Positions 13,363 through 28,199 of a DNA stretch of 64,000 nt are shown here, piece by piece (positions within the stretch are counted from its first letter, which is position 1; every line of letters begins with the position of its first letter). The DNA comes from Cenococcum geophilum 1.58 (Eukaryota; Ascomycota; Dothideomycetes; Gloniales; Gloniaceae), in the NCBI GenBank assembly GCA_001692895.1, contig KV748211.1, forward strand, positions 620,001 to 684,000, read 5' to 3'. The position numbers and the translations under genes were made by a program. Below the pieces are notes generated by a model. It did not search any database and had not been told where the DNA came from. It was given only the letters and a program-made list of their open reading frames with translations.

Positions 13363-13742
13363 TATTACGGAGTAAGTATAAGCGGCAATAATATATAGCA
13401 AGGTAGATATTATTAAGCTATATATATAAACTATATAAGAAGTTAAGACGTTATATAAGGAAAGAAGGTAGGAAAACGGGAAGAAAAGGGTATATATTGT
13501 GGACTTAGTTGCTTAGTTAATATATATATAGAGTAAGGTAGGATTTAGGTAGTAGTCCTAGCAAAACTTAATAGGATTTAGTAGAACTTAGTAGAACTTA
13601 GTAAAATATAGCAGAATATAGTAAGCTGCTGTTAAATTGCCGTAGATTACTATTAGATTGCTATCTTATAGTTAGTCTCTAGTTACTAAGTTAGTAAAAA
13701 TAGGTAGACGTATATAAGGTATTATAGGAGTATCCCGTAATA
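13363..13742 (-). repeat. 5' LTR of Gypsy-B
   Basis: Right-hand copy of the Gypsy-B LTR, followed directly by the second copy of the target duplication ATTAA. Confidence 0.92.
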
Positions 13743-14484
13743 ATTAAGTACTATCCTTTATAAGGGTGACTTTTATATACACGGAACGGGCCTAGCTATT
13801 TTAGATCTAACTTATAACTACTAAAATAGTCTTACTTAAGCTATATATTATAGAGTATAACTATATCTTAAATCTTAAATCTATCCTAGCGAATATAATA
13901 GATAGTATTAAAATACTCCTTATTTACTACCCTTAGTCGTCTTATATACGCTATAGCCTTTTATATATCTACGTCTCTTTAGTTAAACTATATTATATAA
14001 AGTGCTAATAGCTTTATAGTAGTCCGGACCATTTACTAAGGTAGTATTTACTAAGTATATATATAGAGTTTAATAAAAAGGATATGCTTATACCCATATA
14101 TAACTCTTACTAGCGTTATTTCTATAAATCGCTTAATAGTTATTTTATTAGCCTATAAGACGGTATAAAGATTATCTAGCTATAAGCTATCTATCTTCGC
14201 CAAAGCGTTTATTATAGGTATATAACCTCGCTCTATAAAGTCTTACTCCTATAGGTAATATACAAAAGCTATAACCCTTTTTATATTATAGGGCTCTACA
14301 AGCGTAGCGGTAATATTAGCATTCTCTTCTTTACTAACTATAGAGAGCTGTCTAAATACTCCCTATTAGTAAATAACGTCTTTATAAAGGAACTTCGCTA
14401 TACTTTTTATATCCTTATTTCTAAGGGCTTAAGTTTTTACCTATTTAAATATATATTCTTAAGTAATAGCTAAATATTAGAATC

Positions 14485-14704
14485 TATAAGCTTTGCAATA
14501 TAGGAAGAATTGCAAAAACAACTTAATTATAGATCTATGGAAATCAAGTAATATAAATATATAAGGAAGGTGTTGGTAATAAGATAAAAGGGGAGACTAC
14601 TTTATAACTAAAACAGCGTAATATATAAGTGATACGCAGTTAATACGCAGTCGATACGTAGGTAATATATAGGCGTTCCGGCATAGTACCGGTAGTCGGT
14701 TACA
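14485..14704 (-). repeat. 3' LTR of Copia-C
   Basis: Left-hand 220-bp LTR. It carries short internal repeats of the form TACGCAG near 14,635-14,660, which also occur in the right LTR. Confidence 0.9.
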
Positions 14705-16797
14705 CACACCCCTAGATTTAACAGTGCAGTTAAAGCTGTAGAAAAATGAAGGTCAAAACTATACCAACATAGGAAATTTAGATACAATTTAAGAGTAGTA
14801 AAAGAATGGGGTAACCATAACGGATATTACAAATATCGCGGATATTGCGGATATTGCGAATCAATTGATCTAATGTTAAATATCCACCAAATTCAACTGC
14901 TTTATCCATACTTCATGCTTTTAACGAGGTAAGATTTTAGTAAGACCGTCGGCAGGCATTTTGGCCGTAGAAACCTATTAAACGTTAATCTTTTTGTCTT
15001 AGACTTTCTGTATAAGCTAGTGCTAATAAACGTCGATATATTAAAGCTTAGTATCAGGTTTTGGTGTGTCCTGTCTTAATAGGCGTACGGTTTGCATATT
15101 ATCGTATAGTAGGGTAAATTCGCGTTCTAAATTGAAGCCGACTGCCTTAAAGAATCGTTGCCACTAGATAATCTCAATAGCAATAATAGATAGGGAGAGA
15201 AGTTCTGCTTTAGTAATTAATCGAGTTACTAATTGCTATAGGGTCGCCTTCCAATTAATTAGCCCTTTAAATAGCATAAATAGGTATCCTTAAGAGCTCC
15301 GTCTAATCTCTTTATAATCCGTAAATACTATATTAAATGCTCTGTAAAAGGCGATGTCTTCTCCTTTAGGGTTTTTAAAGTAGATATATACTCTAAATAC
15401 TTTACTAGAATATTTAATAGCTGTCAATTTTATTCTAAGGCAGTAGGTAATAGCTTAGTTTGCCGTATTAAGGTGCTTTTAATTTAAATTAGTAAGGAAT
15501 TCGGCCAGTTTAGAATATATCTTAGCAATATTAGGTCTTCTATACGGTAAGGTATATAAGCAACCCTACTCGCTACTAGTAGGCTAGTGTCCTTTAAGGG
15601 TTCGTCTGCTAGTTAGACGGAATTAGTTCTTTAGTAGGAAGTAATAACTTAGGAAATCTACCTAGTTAAATATTAAATTAATTGGCTATCTTTTTAATAT
15701 AGGAATCTTAGCAAAGCCAGAGCTTTTAACTTAGTCGATCTCGTTCGATTTAAATTCCTAGGAACTACTGTAGGTCTCCTAGTATATGGATCTCGTATTA
15801 GTATAGTAGTTTAGCTTCAAATTCTTTAAATCTTTAAAGGTCCTTTTTAGCAAATAGAACGGCGATATTGTCTACGTAGAAGAAGATAATAAGTCGTCCG
15901 TTAGTAAATAGGTAGTTAGTGCCTAGTACTAGTTTCAATCCAAATTTAGCTAAGGTACTAGTAAGCTCTTTATACTAAAGTAGTGGTGAGATTTTTAATC
16001 TATATAGCGCTATAAGTAGCTCTAGGACATGTTTATCTTATTTAAATCCTTTTAGGTAGTAGTAGTAAACTAGCTTATTAAGCTTGGCGTTTATAAATAC
16101 GTTTATAGCGTTATACTGTCGAATTTCCAAATTAAATGCAGCTGCTATAGCCATAAGTGCACGGAATATTCGAGCAGCTAGGGTTACTGCATAGGTCTCT
16201 TCTTCGGTAATCTATAAGTCTTCGCAGACACACAGTCTAGCTTTAAGCTTTTATAGGTAACCGTCGCTATTAGGCTTATATTTAAAGACCTATTTTAGTA
16301 AAAGGATCTGCTTATTGCTTACTTCTGCTTTTAGTACAGTCTTAAATATCCCTTAGCGCTTTAGGTCGTTATATTCTTTTTCTATAGCCTTTTAAAAGCT
16401 AGTAGTTAAAGGATACTTTCTTAGTTCTTTAAGGTTCTTTAGTTTAGGAGGAAGATTGTCCTAATATAGAGATAAGGATCTAGTTCGGTTAATGTCCTTT
16501 ACTAGTCCTATAATAAATCTAGCGTAGTAACTAAATAGGGTAGATAGATTGGCTAGTGCTATCGCATACGCTTAATATTAAATTCGTTTAAATCCTTCTA
16601 ATAGGATAAGGTTGGCAGAAGGTTTAGCTAAGACTTTATTAGCTCGTGGAGCTATATTAGTTACTCTATTAAATAGTTTTAGGGAACTTAGCTAGGTAGG
16701 AATTGCTTTAATTATATCTAGGATATCGTCTTAAAGTCCTTTTAGTGTAGTATTTGTTTCTAGTAGATTTAGAGATGCCGTTCTACTAGGAGTTAGT

Positions 16798-17012
16798 TAT
16801 AAGGGATATTATTATAAACACTTTAGGTTGCCCTTAGGACAACCCCCGGACGCCCCTTAAATAGTTGCCGGTTACGTGCCAGAGGCACGTGCCCGTAGTA
16901 TATAGTCTCCACAATCCCAAAGGCCTTACCTCCTTAAGGATTTGTCTCTCTTACTAATCTATTTTATTCTAATCATATCCTTATAGCCCCCTGTCTATAA
17001 AATCCCCTTATA
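16798..17012 (+). repeat. 5' LTR of Gypsy-D
   Basis: It matches 32138-32352 almost throughout, with mainly C/T differences. It contains the palindrome-bearing segment GGCACGTGCC. A related LTR in opposite orientation occurs at 40605-40713 plus 49589-49601. Confidence 0.92.
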
Positions 17013-20000
17013 TTCAAATCCTTTTTACTTTTTTTTAGAAGGGTAGTTGGCTTTAAGGACCAGATTGTTTATTTATATCTTTTATTTATAACTACTATCC
17101 TCCCTTAAAATCTCGCGACGACCTAAACGGAAACTCTACGGATACCTTATAGAAAGCTGTCGCGTAAAGGCAGGAAGGTCCCTTTAATAGCGAGAGATTG
17201 CGATAATATAACCCTCTGAGTAAGATGGCCGAATAAGCCTTAATACCTAGATACTTTAAGAGCTTGAAGACTCTTATATACCTATAGTTACTAGTAACAC
17301 TAAGGAAAATATAAATACCCTCTATAATAGTTATAATACTACTAAAAAGTAGCTAGAACCCCTTTAGCCCTACCTAGGCTAATTAAAAGATTAAGCGCTA
17401 GAGGCAACTTTAAGATTTTCTCCTAAGCTAGAAATGCTAGAGGAATATACTAACGCGTTTAACTAGGGAACTAACTAGAACCCTCCCAGAAGACTACCGG
17501 CCTATAATTGGTATAGTAGCGGTATATAAACTGCTTATAAGCTAAGCAGGCCTACCCTTTTAGATAATTTAAGCTAATTACTAACTTAAGACCTAAGCCC
17601 TGTTAGGAAGCCTATACTAGCTACTAGTACTAATACTACCTCTATAGTAGGAGCCTCCCTAGGCCCAAGTTTAGAAGGTTAAGAGCCCTATACCGATCTC
17701 CTTTAAGATAGATATTAGGAAGCTATTATAAGGCTCTCGGAAGCTATACGGGAGGAAGCTACTAATAAATATATTAGAACCCTTTAAGGGCAAATCTAGA
17801 TCTAGTAGGGTCTAATCTAAGCTAGGTAAATTTTTTTATAACCTAGTTAAGGCTAAGGGCTTCTTAGGAGCTACTTAATACCTACCTAAGAAGGTATAGA
17901 AGACTTAGAGAGTTATCTACGCTATAAATAAAAAAAAGATATGGACTAACTGGCTAAGGCCTTTAGTAGTTTAGAACTCCGCTATAGACCTAATGCCTAG
18001 TAGTTAGACGATTGGGTTTGTAAGGTAGATAACTTCTTTAAGATGCTAATGATATAAGATAATACTAAAGAGTGTATACGCTAGATTATTAGCAAGATTA
18101 AAGACTAATTGCTAAACTAGATTATACTTAATTAGCTTAATAAAGAGTAAATTACTATATAGCTATAGCTGCAAACCTTCCTAAAGAAATGAACTTAAAA
18201 TCTGTATATCGTATAATATAATAATGCAGAGCTATTCTAGAATAAGATACAGCTAGACCGCTATAACTTCCGCTAGTTTATAAACTTTATAGAAACTTAT
18301 ACTTAGTAGATAGATTTAGAGCTCTTTAAAAATAAGGACGGTAGTATTTATAAGAAGGAGAAGATCGGGTTTATCTAGGCTAGAATTAAGCTAGTAATTT
18401 ATAATAAAATAAAGCGCGTAGGAGCCCTATCGCGGATTACTATATATATAGATTTTAAACAAGCAGTTCTAAACGCTAAAGATATAGTAAGGAACTAGAC
18501 CTCTTTTAGTAGGAAGCTAGGGGGTTACTAGAAGTGTAGGTACTCTAGTAGTAATATAGGGTAGACCTAACCTTTAAAGAAGCCGTTCTTAAAGAGAACT
18601 TTAGAAGGGTTAAAGTTAGGAACCTTAAATAATAGGAAAGACTTCTAGGGTTAACCTAATACCCATTTAGCACCTTTATAAAAACACTCCAAGAAGTTAA
18701 GAGAAAACTTTAGAGGTAGATTCTATTGGAAAAATAAGTAGGGTAATAACCGCACTAATAATCTAAAAAAAAGAAAAGCCCTAGTTATAGACCTTTTTTA
18801 GCTGCAACTAGGGCAAGATATAAAAGGAGAGACTCTCCGTATTGCTATTAAGCTAGAAATAACACTCCCTATAGGTGAGGTACGATAGTTCTAAGCACTA
18901 TACAATAGCGGCGCCGAAATCAATCTTATATAATATAATTTGGTAAAAGAGTATAAACTTATCCTATTATAAAGGTAGCGGAAACCTATTATAGGCTTCC
19001 TAGATAAGCATTAGATTAAACTATATAGTGCCTATAAGCTTACAGTATTAGTGGCCGATATGTATAACCACACTAAGGTAGTCGGCCCGCAACCCTTCTA
19101 GGTAGCTGACTTTGTAGGTTATAACCTTATTCTTAGATACCCTTGGCTTATAAAAGTAGATCTTAAGATACGCTTTAAAACTAGAGCCTTTAAATAGTAG
19201 AACGATAAAGATTTGGAAGGGTGTATATTACTAATAAGCCTAAAGGATATTCTAGAGAATGTAGCCCTAGGTAAAATAGTATACGCTCTATACCTAAAGG
19301 AGTATTAAACCTAACCTCTATTTAATAGTAAGATGGGTATAGAGCCTAGTATAGGTGATAACCCCTTTATAATAAAGACCCTATAGGGAACTACCGGATA
19401 GGTCGTAAAGATATTATAGGGAGGTAGCGATCTTAAGGATTTTATAAGATACTTTAACCGCTATAGGTTATTCTGGCTTAAGCAATATGCGGAGAGTATG
19501 CTATAGCACCTTAAACGCTGCGTTAAGGAGTTCCCTACCTTCTACTGGCTACCGCATAAAATGGTTTAACGTATAGTGGCAACTATATATAAGTAACTAC
19601 TATAGCGCACAACGCTACCCGCGAGCATTCTAAGGGAGCTCTAGAATCTACCTAATAATGATACGGAGGATAAATGCGACCCTAATTTGTTAAATATTCT
19701 AGTAGGCCTAAGGGACTTACTAAGGGTATTTTTGGGTAGGAGAGCTAAAGTCCTACCGCAGAACTTGATATATAATTATGTAATTAATCTAAAAGAAGGT
19801 AAACAACTGCCAAACTTTTTTATTTATAACCTCTCGCGCAAAGAGCTTAAGATCCTATGGGAGTACCTTAATAGGTTACTAGAAAAGGGGTAGATCCGGC
19901 CTAGTAAGTTACTGTTAGGCGCACCGATCCTCTTTATTCTAAAACTAGATGGAACTATAAGGCTATATGTAGACTATTACGGTCTTAATAAGATTATAAT

Positions 20001-22627
20001 TAAGAACCGTTACCCACTACTACTAGTTAGTAAAATGCTAGATTAACTATCTAGGGCAAAGATCTTTACAAAGCTAGATTTATAAGACGCCTACTATAGG
20101 CTCCGTATTAAAGAAGGGGATAAGTAGAATACCGCTTTTAAGACCTAATATAGCTACTTTAAGTATTTAGTAATGCCTTTTAGGCTAGCCAATGCGCCTG
20201 TAATATTCTAATTATATATTTACAGAGCCTTAGGGGGACTAGTTAACCGTATATATATTATCTATTTAGATAATATCTTAATCTACTTAGAAGATAAGGA
20301 TTAATACGAGTAACACGTCCGCGAAGTGCTGGAACGTTTAGATAATTAGGGCCTCTACGCTAAGGCGTTAAAGTATATCTTTAATATTAAGTAGGTCGAG
20401 TTCCTAGGTTATATTATAACGCCTATAGGTGTAGTTATGGACCTAGTATAGGTATAGATAATTTAGGAGTGGCCGGAGCTAGAGAGCTACTAGGATATTT
20501 AAGTATTCCTAAGCTTTGCCAATTTCTATAGGCGCTTTATCTATAACTACTTAGACGTTACCTAATACCTATCTAACTATATTACGAAAGCTTCCCAAGA
20601 CCTAACCTAAGGAGTAAAAAGCTTAAATGCGGTAAGGAAGAAAACTAAAAAGGGACTAACTAAATAGTATAAGCTATAATTATGGCCCGGAAAGGTTTAA
20701 AAGGCCTTTTAGGAACTTCGCGTAAAGTTTATAAAAGCTCTATTACTACGGCATTTCAACCTAAATTAGCCATTAATAATGATTAATAATGTATTAAATT
20801 TTGCCCTTATTAGTATCCTACTATAATCTAATAGGCATTTAGACACTACCTAGCTCTATTAGAGACTAATAGTATTTTATAGCAGAAAATTCTAGGGACC
20901 TAAAGTTAGGTATTATACCCACGATAAGGAACTGCTAGCTATAGTTAACTACTTTAAATAGTGGTGACACTACCTTAAGCACGTAAGCTATACCACTTAT
21001 ATACTTTTAGATTATTATAATCTACGCTACTTTATAACTATAAAGGAGCTTATACCTTAATAAGCTAGATAGGTAGAGGAGCTTACGTGATTTAATTTTA
21101 AGATTAAATATAAGCTAGGGGAAAACAACCCTACTAATAGACCGTTACGACGGCCAGACTATACTAAAGGCTTTAAAACGGGAGAAGGAAAATAGATAAT
21201 AAATATCTTACTCCCTATATTGCAGAACAAGCTCTAGGTGTGGGATGCTTAAATACCTATAGCTCTATATACTAAGTCTTAGGTAGTATAAGCCCTATTA
21301 GTTTCTACTAACGTTTCGGCTAGTACCCGGTCTGTTGCCGATAAGGGTCCAAATATACCTAAATAGGACGTCCCTAATATATTCTTAGAACCTAATAATA
21401 TACTATCCCTAATTACTAAGCTATCCCCTTAAGCTAATAGTAAAGCTATAGAGTAATTGGAACTTGGAGCCCTATAATAACTAAAGGACTTTAACCTTAT
21501 AGCGGCCTTTCTAACGTACGCGCATTAAAGAGTTATAAGATCTATAGTACTATCTAGTCTTATACTTAGAGTAGTATAGGACAAAATAGCTTTTACCCGG
21601 GAATTATCTAAAAGGTTAACGGATCTTATCCGTAAGGTATAATAGAGGGGCGCTTTTTATGCTATCCTTAATATAGAAGTAGACTAGAAACGTAACGAAA
21701 AGGAAGCTGCTAGGCGTTACTATTAGGAACTAGACCTAATAGGCCTACTATATAGAGGTAATAAGGTTTAGGTGCTATAAAAAGCAAATCTATAATAGAA
21801 GATTCTTATAAAGAATTACGATAATCCTTTAGGCGGCTACTATAGTTAAGCAAAGATAGTGGAATTACTTTAGCGTAAATACTATTAGCTAAGGCTTAAT
21901 TAGGAAGTAAAGGAGTATATTAGCTATTATAAGAAGTGTTAAGTATATAAGATCCGTAGGTATAAGCTATGGGGTCTACTTAAATTAGTTCCCCCCGCCA
22001 GTAAGCTATAGCGACATTACGCTATAAACTTTATTACGGATCTTCCGCTATTTAAAGATAGCTAAGGACGAATATACAATTTAGTTCTTATACTTGTTAA
22101 TAGGTTTTCAAAGTACGTCTAATACCTTCCCGTTAATAAGATGATTAATATATAAGAGCTTGCTAACCTAATTAAGGAAAAATGCTTTCTTAAAGTAGAT
22201 TAGCTATACTCTATTATTACTAATAGGGGCAGCGTCTTTATAAGCCAATACTGGTCGGACCTATGCTTCTATTTAAAGATAGATTACTAGTATAATACGG
22301 CTTTTTACCTATAGACGGATAGGTAAACGGAACGCCAGAACTAGGAACTAGAGTCTTATCTATAGATATATTTAAACTACTAGTAAGATAACTAGTATAA
22401 GCTACTTTTATATGCGGAGTACGCTTATAATTTAAAGTAATATATATTATATAAGTATGCACTAATCTAGATTGCCTATAGCGTTTAACTATTTGGGTTT
22501 AATGGCATACCTAATAATTACTGGCTAAGGCCGTATAATTAGTTATAGGATCCTACTGGGAAGTCTAAAGATATCTACTAAAGAGTATAAGGATACCTCT
22601 AGGAATAGGAGGAGTAATAAAAGTATA

Positions 22628-22670
22628 TAAAGTAGAGCCTATAAGATGCCTAAGAGTAGTAGAGACTTTA
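22628..22670 (+). repeat. 43-bp flanking duplication, left copy, at Gypsy-E
   Basis: Host (Gypsy-D) sequence from TAAAGTAGAG to AGACTTTA directly before the left LTR of Gypsy-E. It recurs at 29261-29303 with two transition mismatches. A standard integrase duplication is 4-6 bp. Confidence 0.9.
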
Positions 22671-22873
22671 TGTTAGGCTATAGAGACGCACTAGCCGTAA
22701 CCGGCTTAGCGTAGGCGAGGCGCAGGCGAGGCGCCTACAAAACGTAGTTGCCCCGTATTAGAGAACAATAGAATTCAGTTCTATAGTTCTACTTTATTAA
22801 GAACCAGATACTCTTTACATCCCGCTACTATTGTTATATTACTATATACCCTAAGGACCTCGGCGTCCTAACA
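22671..22873 (+). repeat. 5' LTR of Gypsy-E
   Basis: 203-bp LTR with a tandem GGCGAGGCG motif around 22,712-22,732. It matches 29054-29256 with mostly transition differences. Confidence 0.92.
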
Positions 22874-25800
22874 GTACTAAATTCTTATCCCTTTTTAGGG
22901 GTAGTGGCCCAACAATATAGTGGTCTGCTAAGGCTACGACTATATAGCAGCAACCCTCTGTTAAGAAGACGACCTGTATTTATTAACTATATCGCAGCCT
23001 ATTGACCTAATGGCGAGACGCGGGCGTACTAGCGTAGTGCGTACTACTAAGACTAGGGATCAGCCCTAGGATAATATAGGCGAACCTATATTGTCCTAGA
23101 CAGAACTGGAAGCTATAGGTAAAGGGGATATATAGGAAGAAATATAACGGCTAGAGAACGAGAAGCTACAACTCCTAGAGTAAAGAAAACTATACTTACT
23201 TAGGGAAGAGGTGGAAGTACTAAGACGGCGTTAACGTGGTGAGGTGACGTTAACTCCCGTTCCTAACCTATCTTTATAACCTTAAATAATCCTATTAGAG
23301 TACTTAGGGGGTAGCTTAATATATTTAAGTCTTAAGCGGAGGGCTACTAATATATTAGGCACTCTATTAAAACGGGCCGTTAAGATAAAGAAGATTGCTC
23401 TATATTATGGCAAGTCTATATAAGAGCACTAAGACTTCCGTAATAGCTTAAAGCTAGCGTTTCGCCTAAAGCGCGATAGCTTTATAGATAAGGATACTAA
23501 GGTTGTGTTTACTATATAATATATAAAGGGGACTAACCAAACCCTTTGGCTATAGTATAAAGATAACTATCTAGACACGCAGTTTACCTAGGATGAGTTT
23601 ATGGAATTCCTACTTAACTAGGTTAAAAGTCCTATTAATTAAGAACTCTATATAGCCTTAACCTATATAAAGGTAATGTAGCGAACTGATTAACTAGTAA
23701 ACGAGTTTACTGCTTACCTGACCTCCTTAAAAGCGCAAATTAACCCTCCTTATAATGTAAAGCATTTAATAATATATCTGTTTGTGAAGCTGCGGCTAGA
23801 GCTATAGGTTGCTATTACTAACTATTAAGAATTCCCTTAAACTTAAGACTAGCTAGTTTCCCTAGCTGCCTTATTAGAGGAAAACTAGAAGAGCGCAAGC
23901 GCCCTATAGGGTAGAAGCAATAGGCGTGCCGTAAACTTGAATATAAAGACTACCTAGTTGGGTAACTTAGGGAAAGCGGACTCTAAAACCACCGTTAACG
24001 ACTTAATGGCGGGGCGAAGCAATACCGCTGGGGGTTTGATTTAGCCTAAAGGAAACTGCTTAAGGTGTGGGCAGCTAGGATATTAGTGGCGATAATATAA
24101 AGAGCTGTAACGGAATTAACTACCGCTAAGCAGCGTAAACGCTACCTCTATACTAGGAAAAGATAAGCGCCTTTAGACCTCCTTATAGCCGTAGGGTGTA
24201 AACTCCTACTAGATTATAAGGAAGCTATTACTATCTTAGGTAAAGTCCTTTTTAAGTAAATCTAGAAGGAGACCTTAGTAATACTTAATATCAGTGCTAA
24301 AGTAAATTTAATTAACTAGTGATTTGTAATGGAGTATAACTTTAAGATATTAGATGCAGAATTGCCTACCTACTCCTAGTTAAACAAAACTTAGGTATAT
24401 TGCTATAAAGCCTATAAGGTACTATTACGAATAAAGGACAGCTGGGGTAGGATTAGGGAAGTAACCCTTATCTACTATAGAATGGCTAATGTATTCCCCC
24501 CTATTACCCTAGGTATGCTAGGGTTAAAGAAGGCCTAGCTTCTTATTAACTGCGAGGCGAAGGCGTGGCAATGAAAGCTGGATGGCTTATCCCTATTGCT
24601 ATAAACCCCTAAGGGTTTTATAAAGTCTCTCTAAAGGGAATCTAGGGTCTTCGCCCTAGTAATTACTGGATTAATGCCTAGTAAATAAGACGATGATAGC
24701 TTACTGGTCCTTCCCCTATAGTTAAAAGAAGCTAGCAATATCTTCTTATATAAGGAAGCAGGAAAGCTACCCCAACACTACTGGGGCGATTATACTATTG
24801 ACCTAGAAGAGGGATAGGAGGTCCTGTATAGACCGCTTTATAACCTCTTAGTTAAGGAGCTAGAGGTACTAAGGGAGTACTTAGACGACGCCTTAGCTAA
24901 AGGCTAGATTTAACTAAGTACTAGTCCTATAGGGGCACCTGTCCTATTCGTACCTAAAAAAGATAAAAAGCTATGGCTTTGTGTAGACTATAAAGGCCTT
25001 AATAAGGTAACGATTAAGAATTGTCTTATACTACTATTAATTAGTAAGACCTTAGACCGCTTAGTAGGTTCTAAGATCTTTACTAAGTTGGACCTAATAA
25101 ATGCGTACTACCGCCTTTGTATCCATTGGGGCAATAAGTAAAAGATAGCGTTCCGCACGCGTTATAGCCACTTTAAGTATTTAGTTTTGCCTTTTGAGTT
25201 AATTAACGGACTAGTAACCTTTTAGGGCTATATTAATTAAGCCTTGTTAGGACTAGTAGACGTCTTCTATATAGTCTACCTTAATAATATTCTAATTTTC
25301 TTGGAAAATTTAGAGGAACACTGGTGCCACGTACTAGAAGTGCTACGTAGGTTGTGGTAATATTAACTATATACAAACCTTAAGAAGTGCAGGTTTGGCG
25401 TATAAGAGGTTAAGTTCCTAGAATATATTATTAGTCCTAAAGGCGTAGCGATAAATCCTAGCCAGGTAGAAGCCATTACTAAGTAAAAGAGCCCCCGATC
25501 CTATAGGGATATCTAGGTCTTTCTAGGTTTTGCTAACTTCTATTACTGGTTTATTTATAATTACTCTACTATTACGAAGCCTATTACTAATCTCCTTAAG
25601 GGAGTAAAAAACGGCCGTAAAGCTAGGCCTTTTAGTTAGCCAGAAGAGGCGGAGTAGGCAATACGCCAGCTCTATAACGCCTTTATGACGGCGCCGCTCC
25701 TACGATACTATACGCTAGGCTTACTAACCTAGTTAAAGACTAATGCCTCTATATAAGGCCTAGTAGCAATTATATTATAGCTGTTTAAAGATAACCTTTA

Positions 25801-27989
25801 GTATCTAATAGCTTTCTAGTCTAGGAAGCTTTCGCTAGTAGAGCGTAATTATAAGACTTATAATTAGGAGCTACTAGCTATTATAGAGGCTTTTAAGTAT
25901 TGGAGATACTATATTAAGGGGCTATTAAGCCGCCTAAAAGTGCTTACAGATTATAATAATCTAAAGGGTTTTATAAAGTAAAAGCCCTTAATGGACGGCA
26001 AGCTGGATGGGCTATAGCATTAGCTGCCTATAACTTTATAATTAAGTATAGGGCGGGAAAAACGAACCCTGTAGACGCGCCGTTAAGGCAACCCCTAGGC
26101 GTAGGGGGTCCGCTAGAAGAAGATACTATGCTACTACTGCTCTAAAGGACTTTAGGAATATAGGGCCACTAACCTAAGGTAAAAGTCCTATTAGGTATAT
26201 AAGAAAGCGAGCCTTCTATAGAGGTATTATTTCTACGGCTATAAGCCGGCGACCTAACGGCGGTATGCCTGGGCTATATAGCATTATAGTTTAACTAGGC
26301 AACCTATATATATACCGTCAAGCAGCATATAATAAGGACCTAAGTTAGAGAAGCTAGTACTTAAGAGAGTGCTTATAAGTCTAGTACAGAAACCGTTGTT
26401 AAGCTTATTAAAGGACTCTAAACCAAAGATAACTTTGTACTGCAAAGGCGTAGCGACAGTATAGATACTGCGAGACGCCGTTAACGCGCCCGCTTAAAGC
26501 CAGTATAGTAGTTTAATTCCGCTAGACTACTTTATTACCGCGGGAGGTTATATATACCCCTAAACCTAGCAGTTTGTATAAAACTCCTACAGATCCACCA
26601 CAATAATGCCCTAGCTGGCCACTTCGGTAAGAAAAAGACCCTAGATTTACTCTTGCGTAAGTACTACTAGCCTAATATAACTGCGGACATTATAAACTAT
26701 ATCTCTACCTATAATCTATACCAGCGTATACATGCGCCTTAATATTACCCTTATAGCGAGCTCTAAGCGCTACCTTACCCAGATTAGCCGTGGCAGGAGA
26801 TTATAATAGATTTTATTATAGGCCTACCGCCTAGCAGACGAGGCGATAAGGTGTATAACGTAATATATGTAATAGTTAACCGCTATATAAAGATGGCCTT
26901 GTATCTGCCTATAGTAAAAACTATTACTATAACTAAACTTGCGGATCTCTTCCTTAATAAAGTAGTACGCCGTTTTAGAGCCCCTAGAGGGATTATATCT
27001 AATTATAGTAGTATCTTTACTAGTAAGTTCTAGTCGGAGCTATGCTTTGCTATAAAGATTAAACGTAGGCTAAGTATAGCCTTTTGCCCGTAAATAGACG
27101 GGCAAATAGAACGCTAGAACTAAACCTTAGAGTATTACCTCCGTGTGTTCTATAACAAAAAGCAAAGCAACTAGGTAGGCCTCTTATTACTAGCCAAATT
27201 CGCCTATAATAATACTAAATATAGCATAACGGGTATAAGTCCGTTCTATACCTACTATAAGTTTTACCTACATCTAGAATATAAGGTCTAGGCAAACGAT
27301 AATAGTTCTATTCTAGCCGCCTTTAAGAGGATTAAGAGAATATCCCTTAAACATAAAGCGCTAGCGAAACGCTAGGAGCATGCCGCCGAGGCGTAAGCGA
27401 AATACTACGATTGTTATTATTAACTATAGGTATATAAAGTAGGGGATTTAGTCTTACTATCGACTAAGAACCTTAAACTAAAAAGGCTAAGTAAGAAACT
27501 TATAGTACGCTTTATTAGACCTTTTAGTATAGCCGAACTAGTTAGAAAGTAAGTATACTAACTATATCTACCTATATCTTACTATATCCACCTAGTGTTC
27601 TATATTAGCTTACTAGAGCTATATAAATAATATAAGGGCACTACTAGAGACCCTTTATTAGGGCCTATTAAGCTAAACGATTAAGCGGACTAAGAGGATT
27701 AATATGAGGTAGAAGAAGTATATAGAAGGAAGGGACGTAACTAGACCCTATAGTACCTAATTAAGTGGAAAAACTAGCTAGAAGAGTATAACAAATGGGT
27801 CCTAGTAAAGGACATTAATAAGGACGCAAAGGAGACGTATAATAGTTACTTTACCCTAAGGGGCAAACGGAAAAGAAAGTAGGTAAGAGAATAAAAAACT
27901 TTTAATTGGAACTGGGAGTACGCCCTACCAATAGGGCGACAACGGAACGACGGCGGAGCGACGGCAGTACGCTAATAGAAATACAGAAA

Positions 27990-28120
27990 CTCTACAGCTC
28001 TAACGAATCCTCCCTCTCCTCCCCTCCTTCCTCTTCCTCCTCCTCTCCCTCCTTATCCTCCTCCCCCTCCTCCTTATCCTCCTTACTCTTATCCTCCTCC
28101 TTATTCCTTATAATAGGAGG
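27990..28120 (+). repeat. Pyrimidine-rich low-complexity tract in Gypsy-E
   Basis: A TCC/CTC-rich simple-sequence tract. On the plus strand it reads as poly-Ser/Pro and on the minus strand as a purine tract. It lies just after the chromodomain and is best treated as low-complexity DNA rather than as part of a protein. Confidence 0.7.
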
Positions 28121-28199
28121 CATATTAGCCTATAGGTACTATTAGCATACGCTATAACGGCGAAACATCTATGCTATAATACGTACTAAAGCGCGCATT

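Larger units (their letters stand above)
7755..13742 (-). mobile_element. Gypsy-B: near-complete Gypsy LTR retrotransposon fossil inserted in Gypsy-A
   Basis: A 5988-bp element with 379/380-bp LTRs that begin and end with TATTACGG/CCCGTAATA (ancestral TG...CA form), flanked by a perfect 5-bp target duplication ATTAA (7750-7754 and 13743-13747). Coding is on the minus strand: gag at about 13.3-12.2 kb, reverse transcriptase near 11.3-10.4 kb with the YIDD-type block around 10,570, RNase H about 10.2-9.7 kb and integrase about 9.6-8.5 kb. A purine tract (read on the minus strand) lies next to the left LTR at 8134-8145. LTR differences are almost all transitions, so insertion preceded RIP only shortly. 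It is whole in layout but broken by dozens of changes. Confidence 0.92.

Noticed and set aside
22238-22462. 74-codon minus-strand open run
   Set aside because: It is the antisense shadow of the Gypsy-D integrase region.
27906-28145. 79-codon plus-strand open run rich in Ser and Pro
   Set aside because: It is a simple-sequence TCC/CTC tract within Gypsy-E, with no domain and no conserved context.
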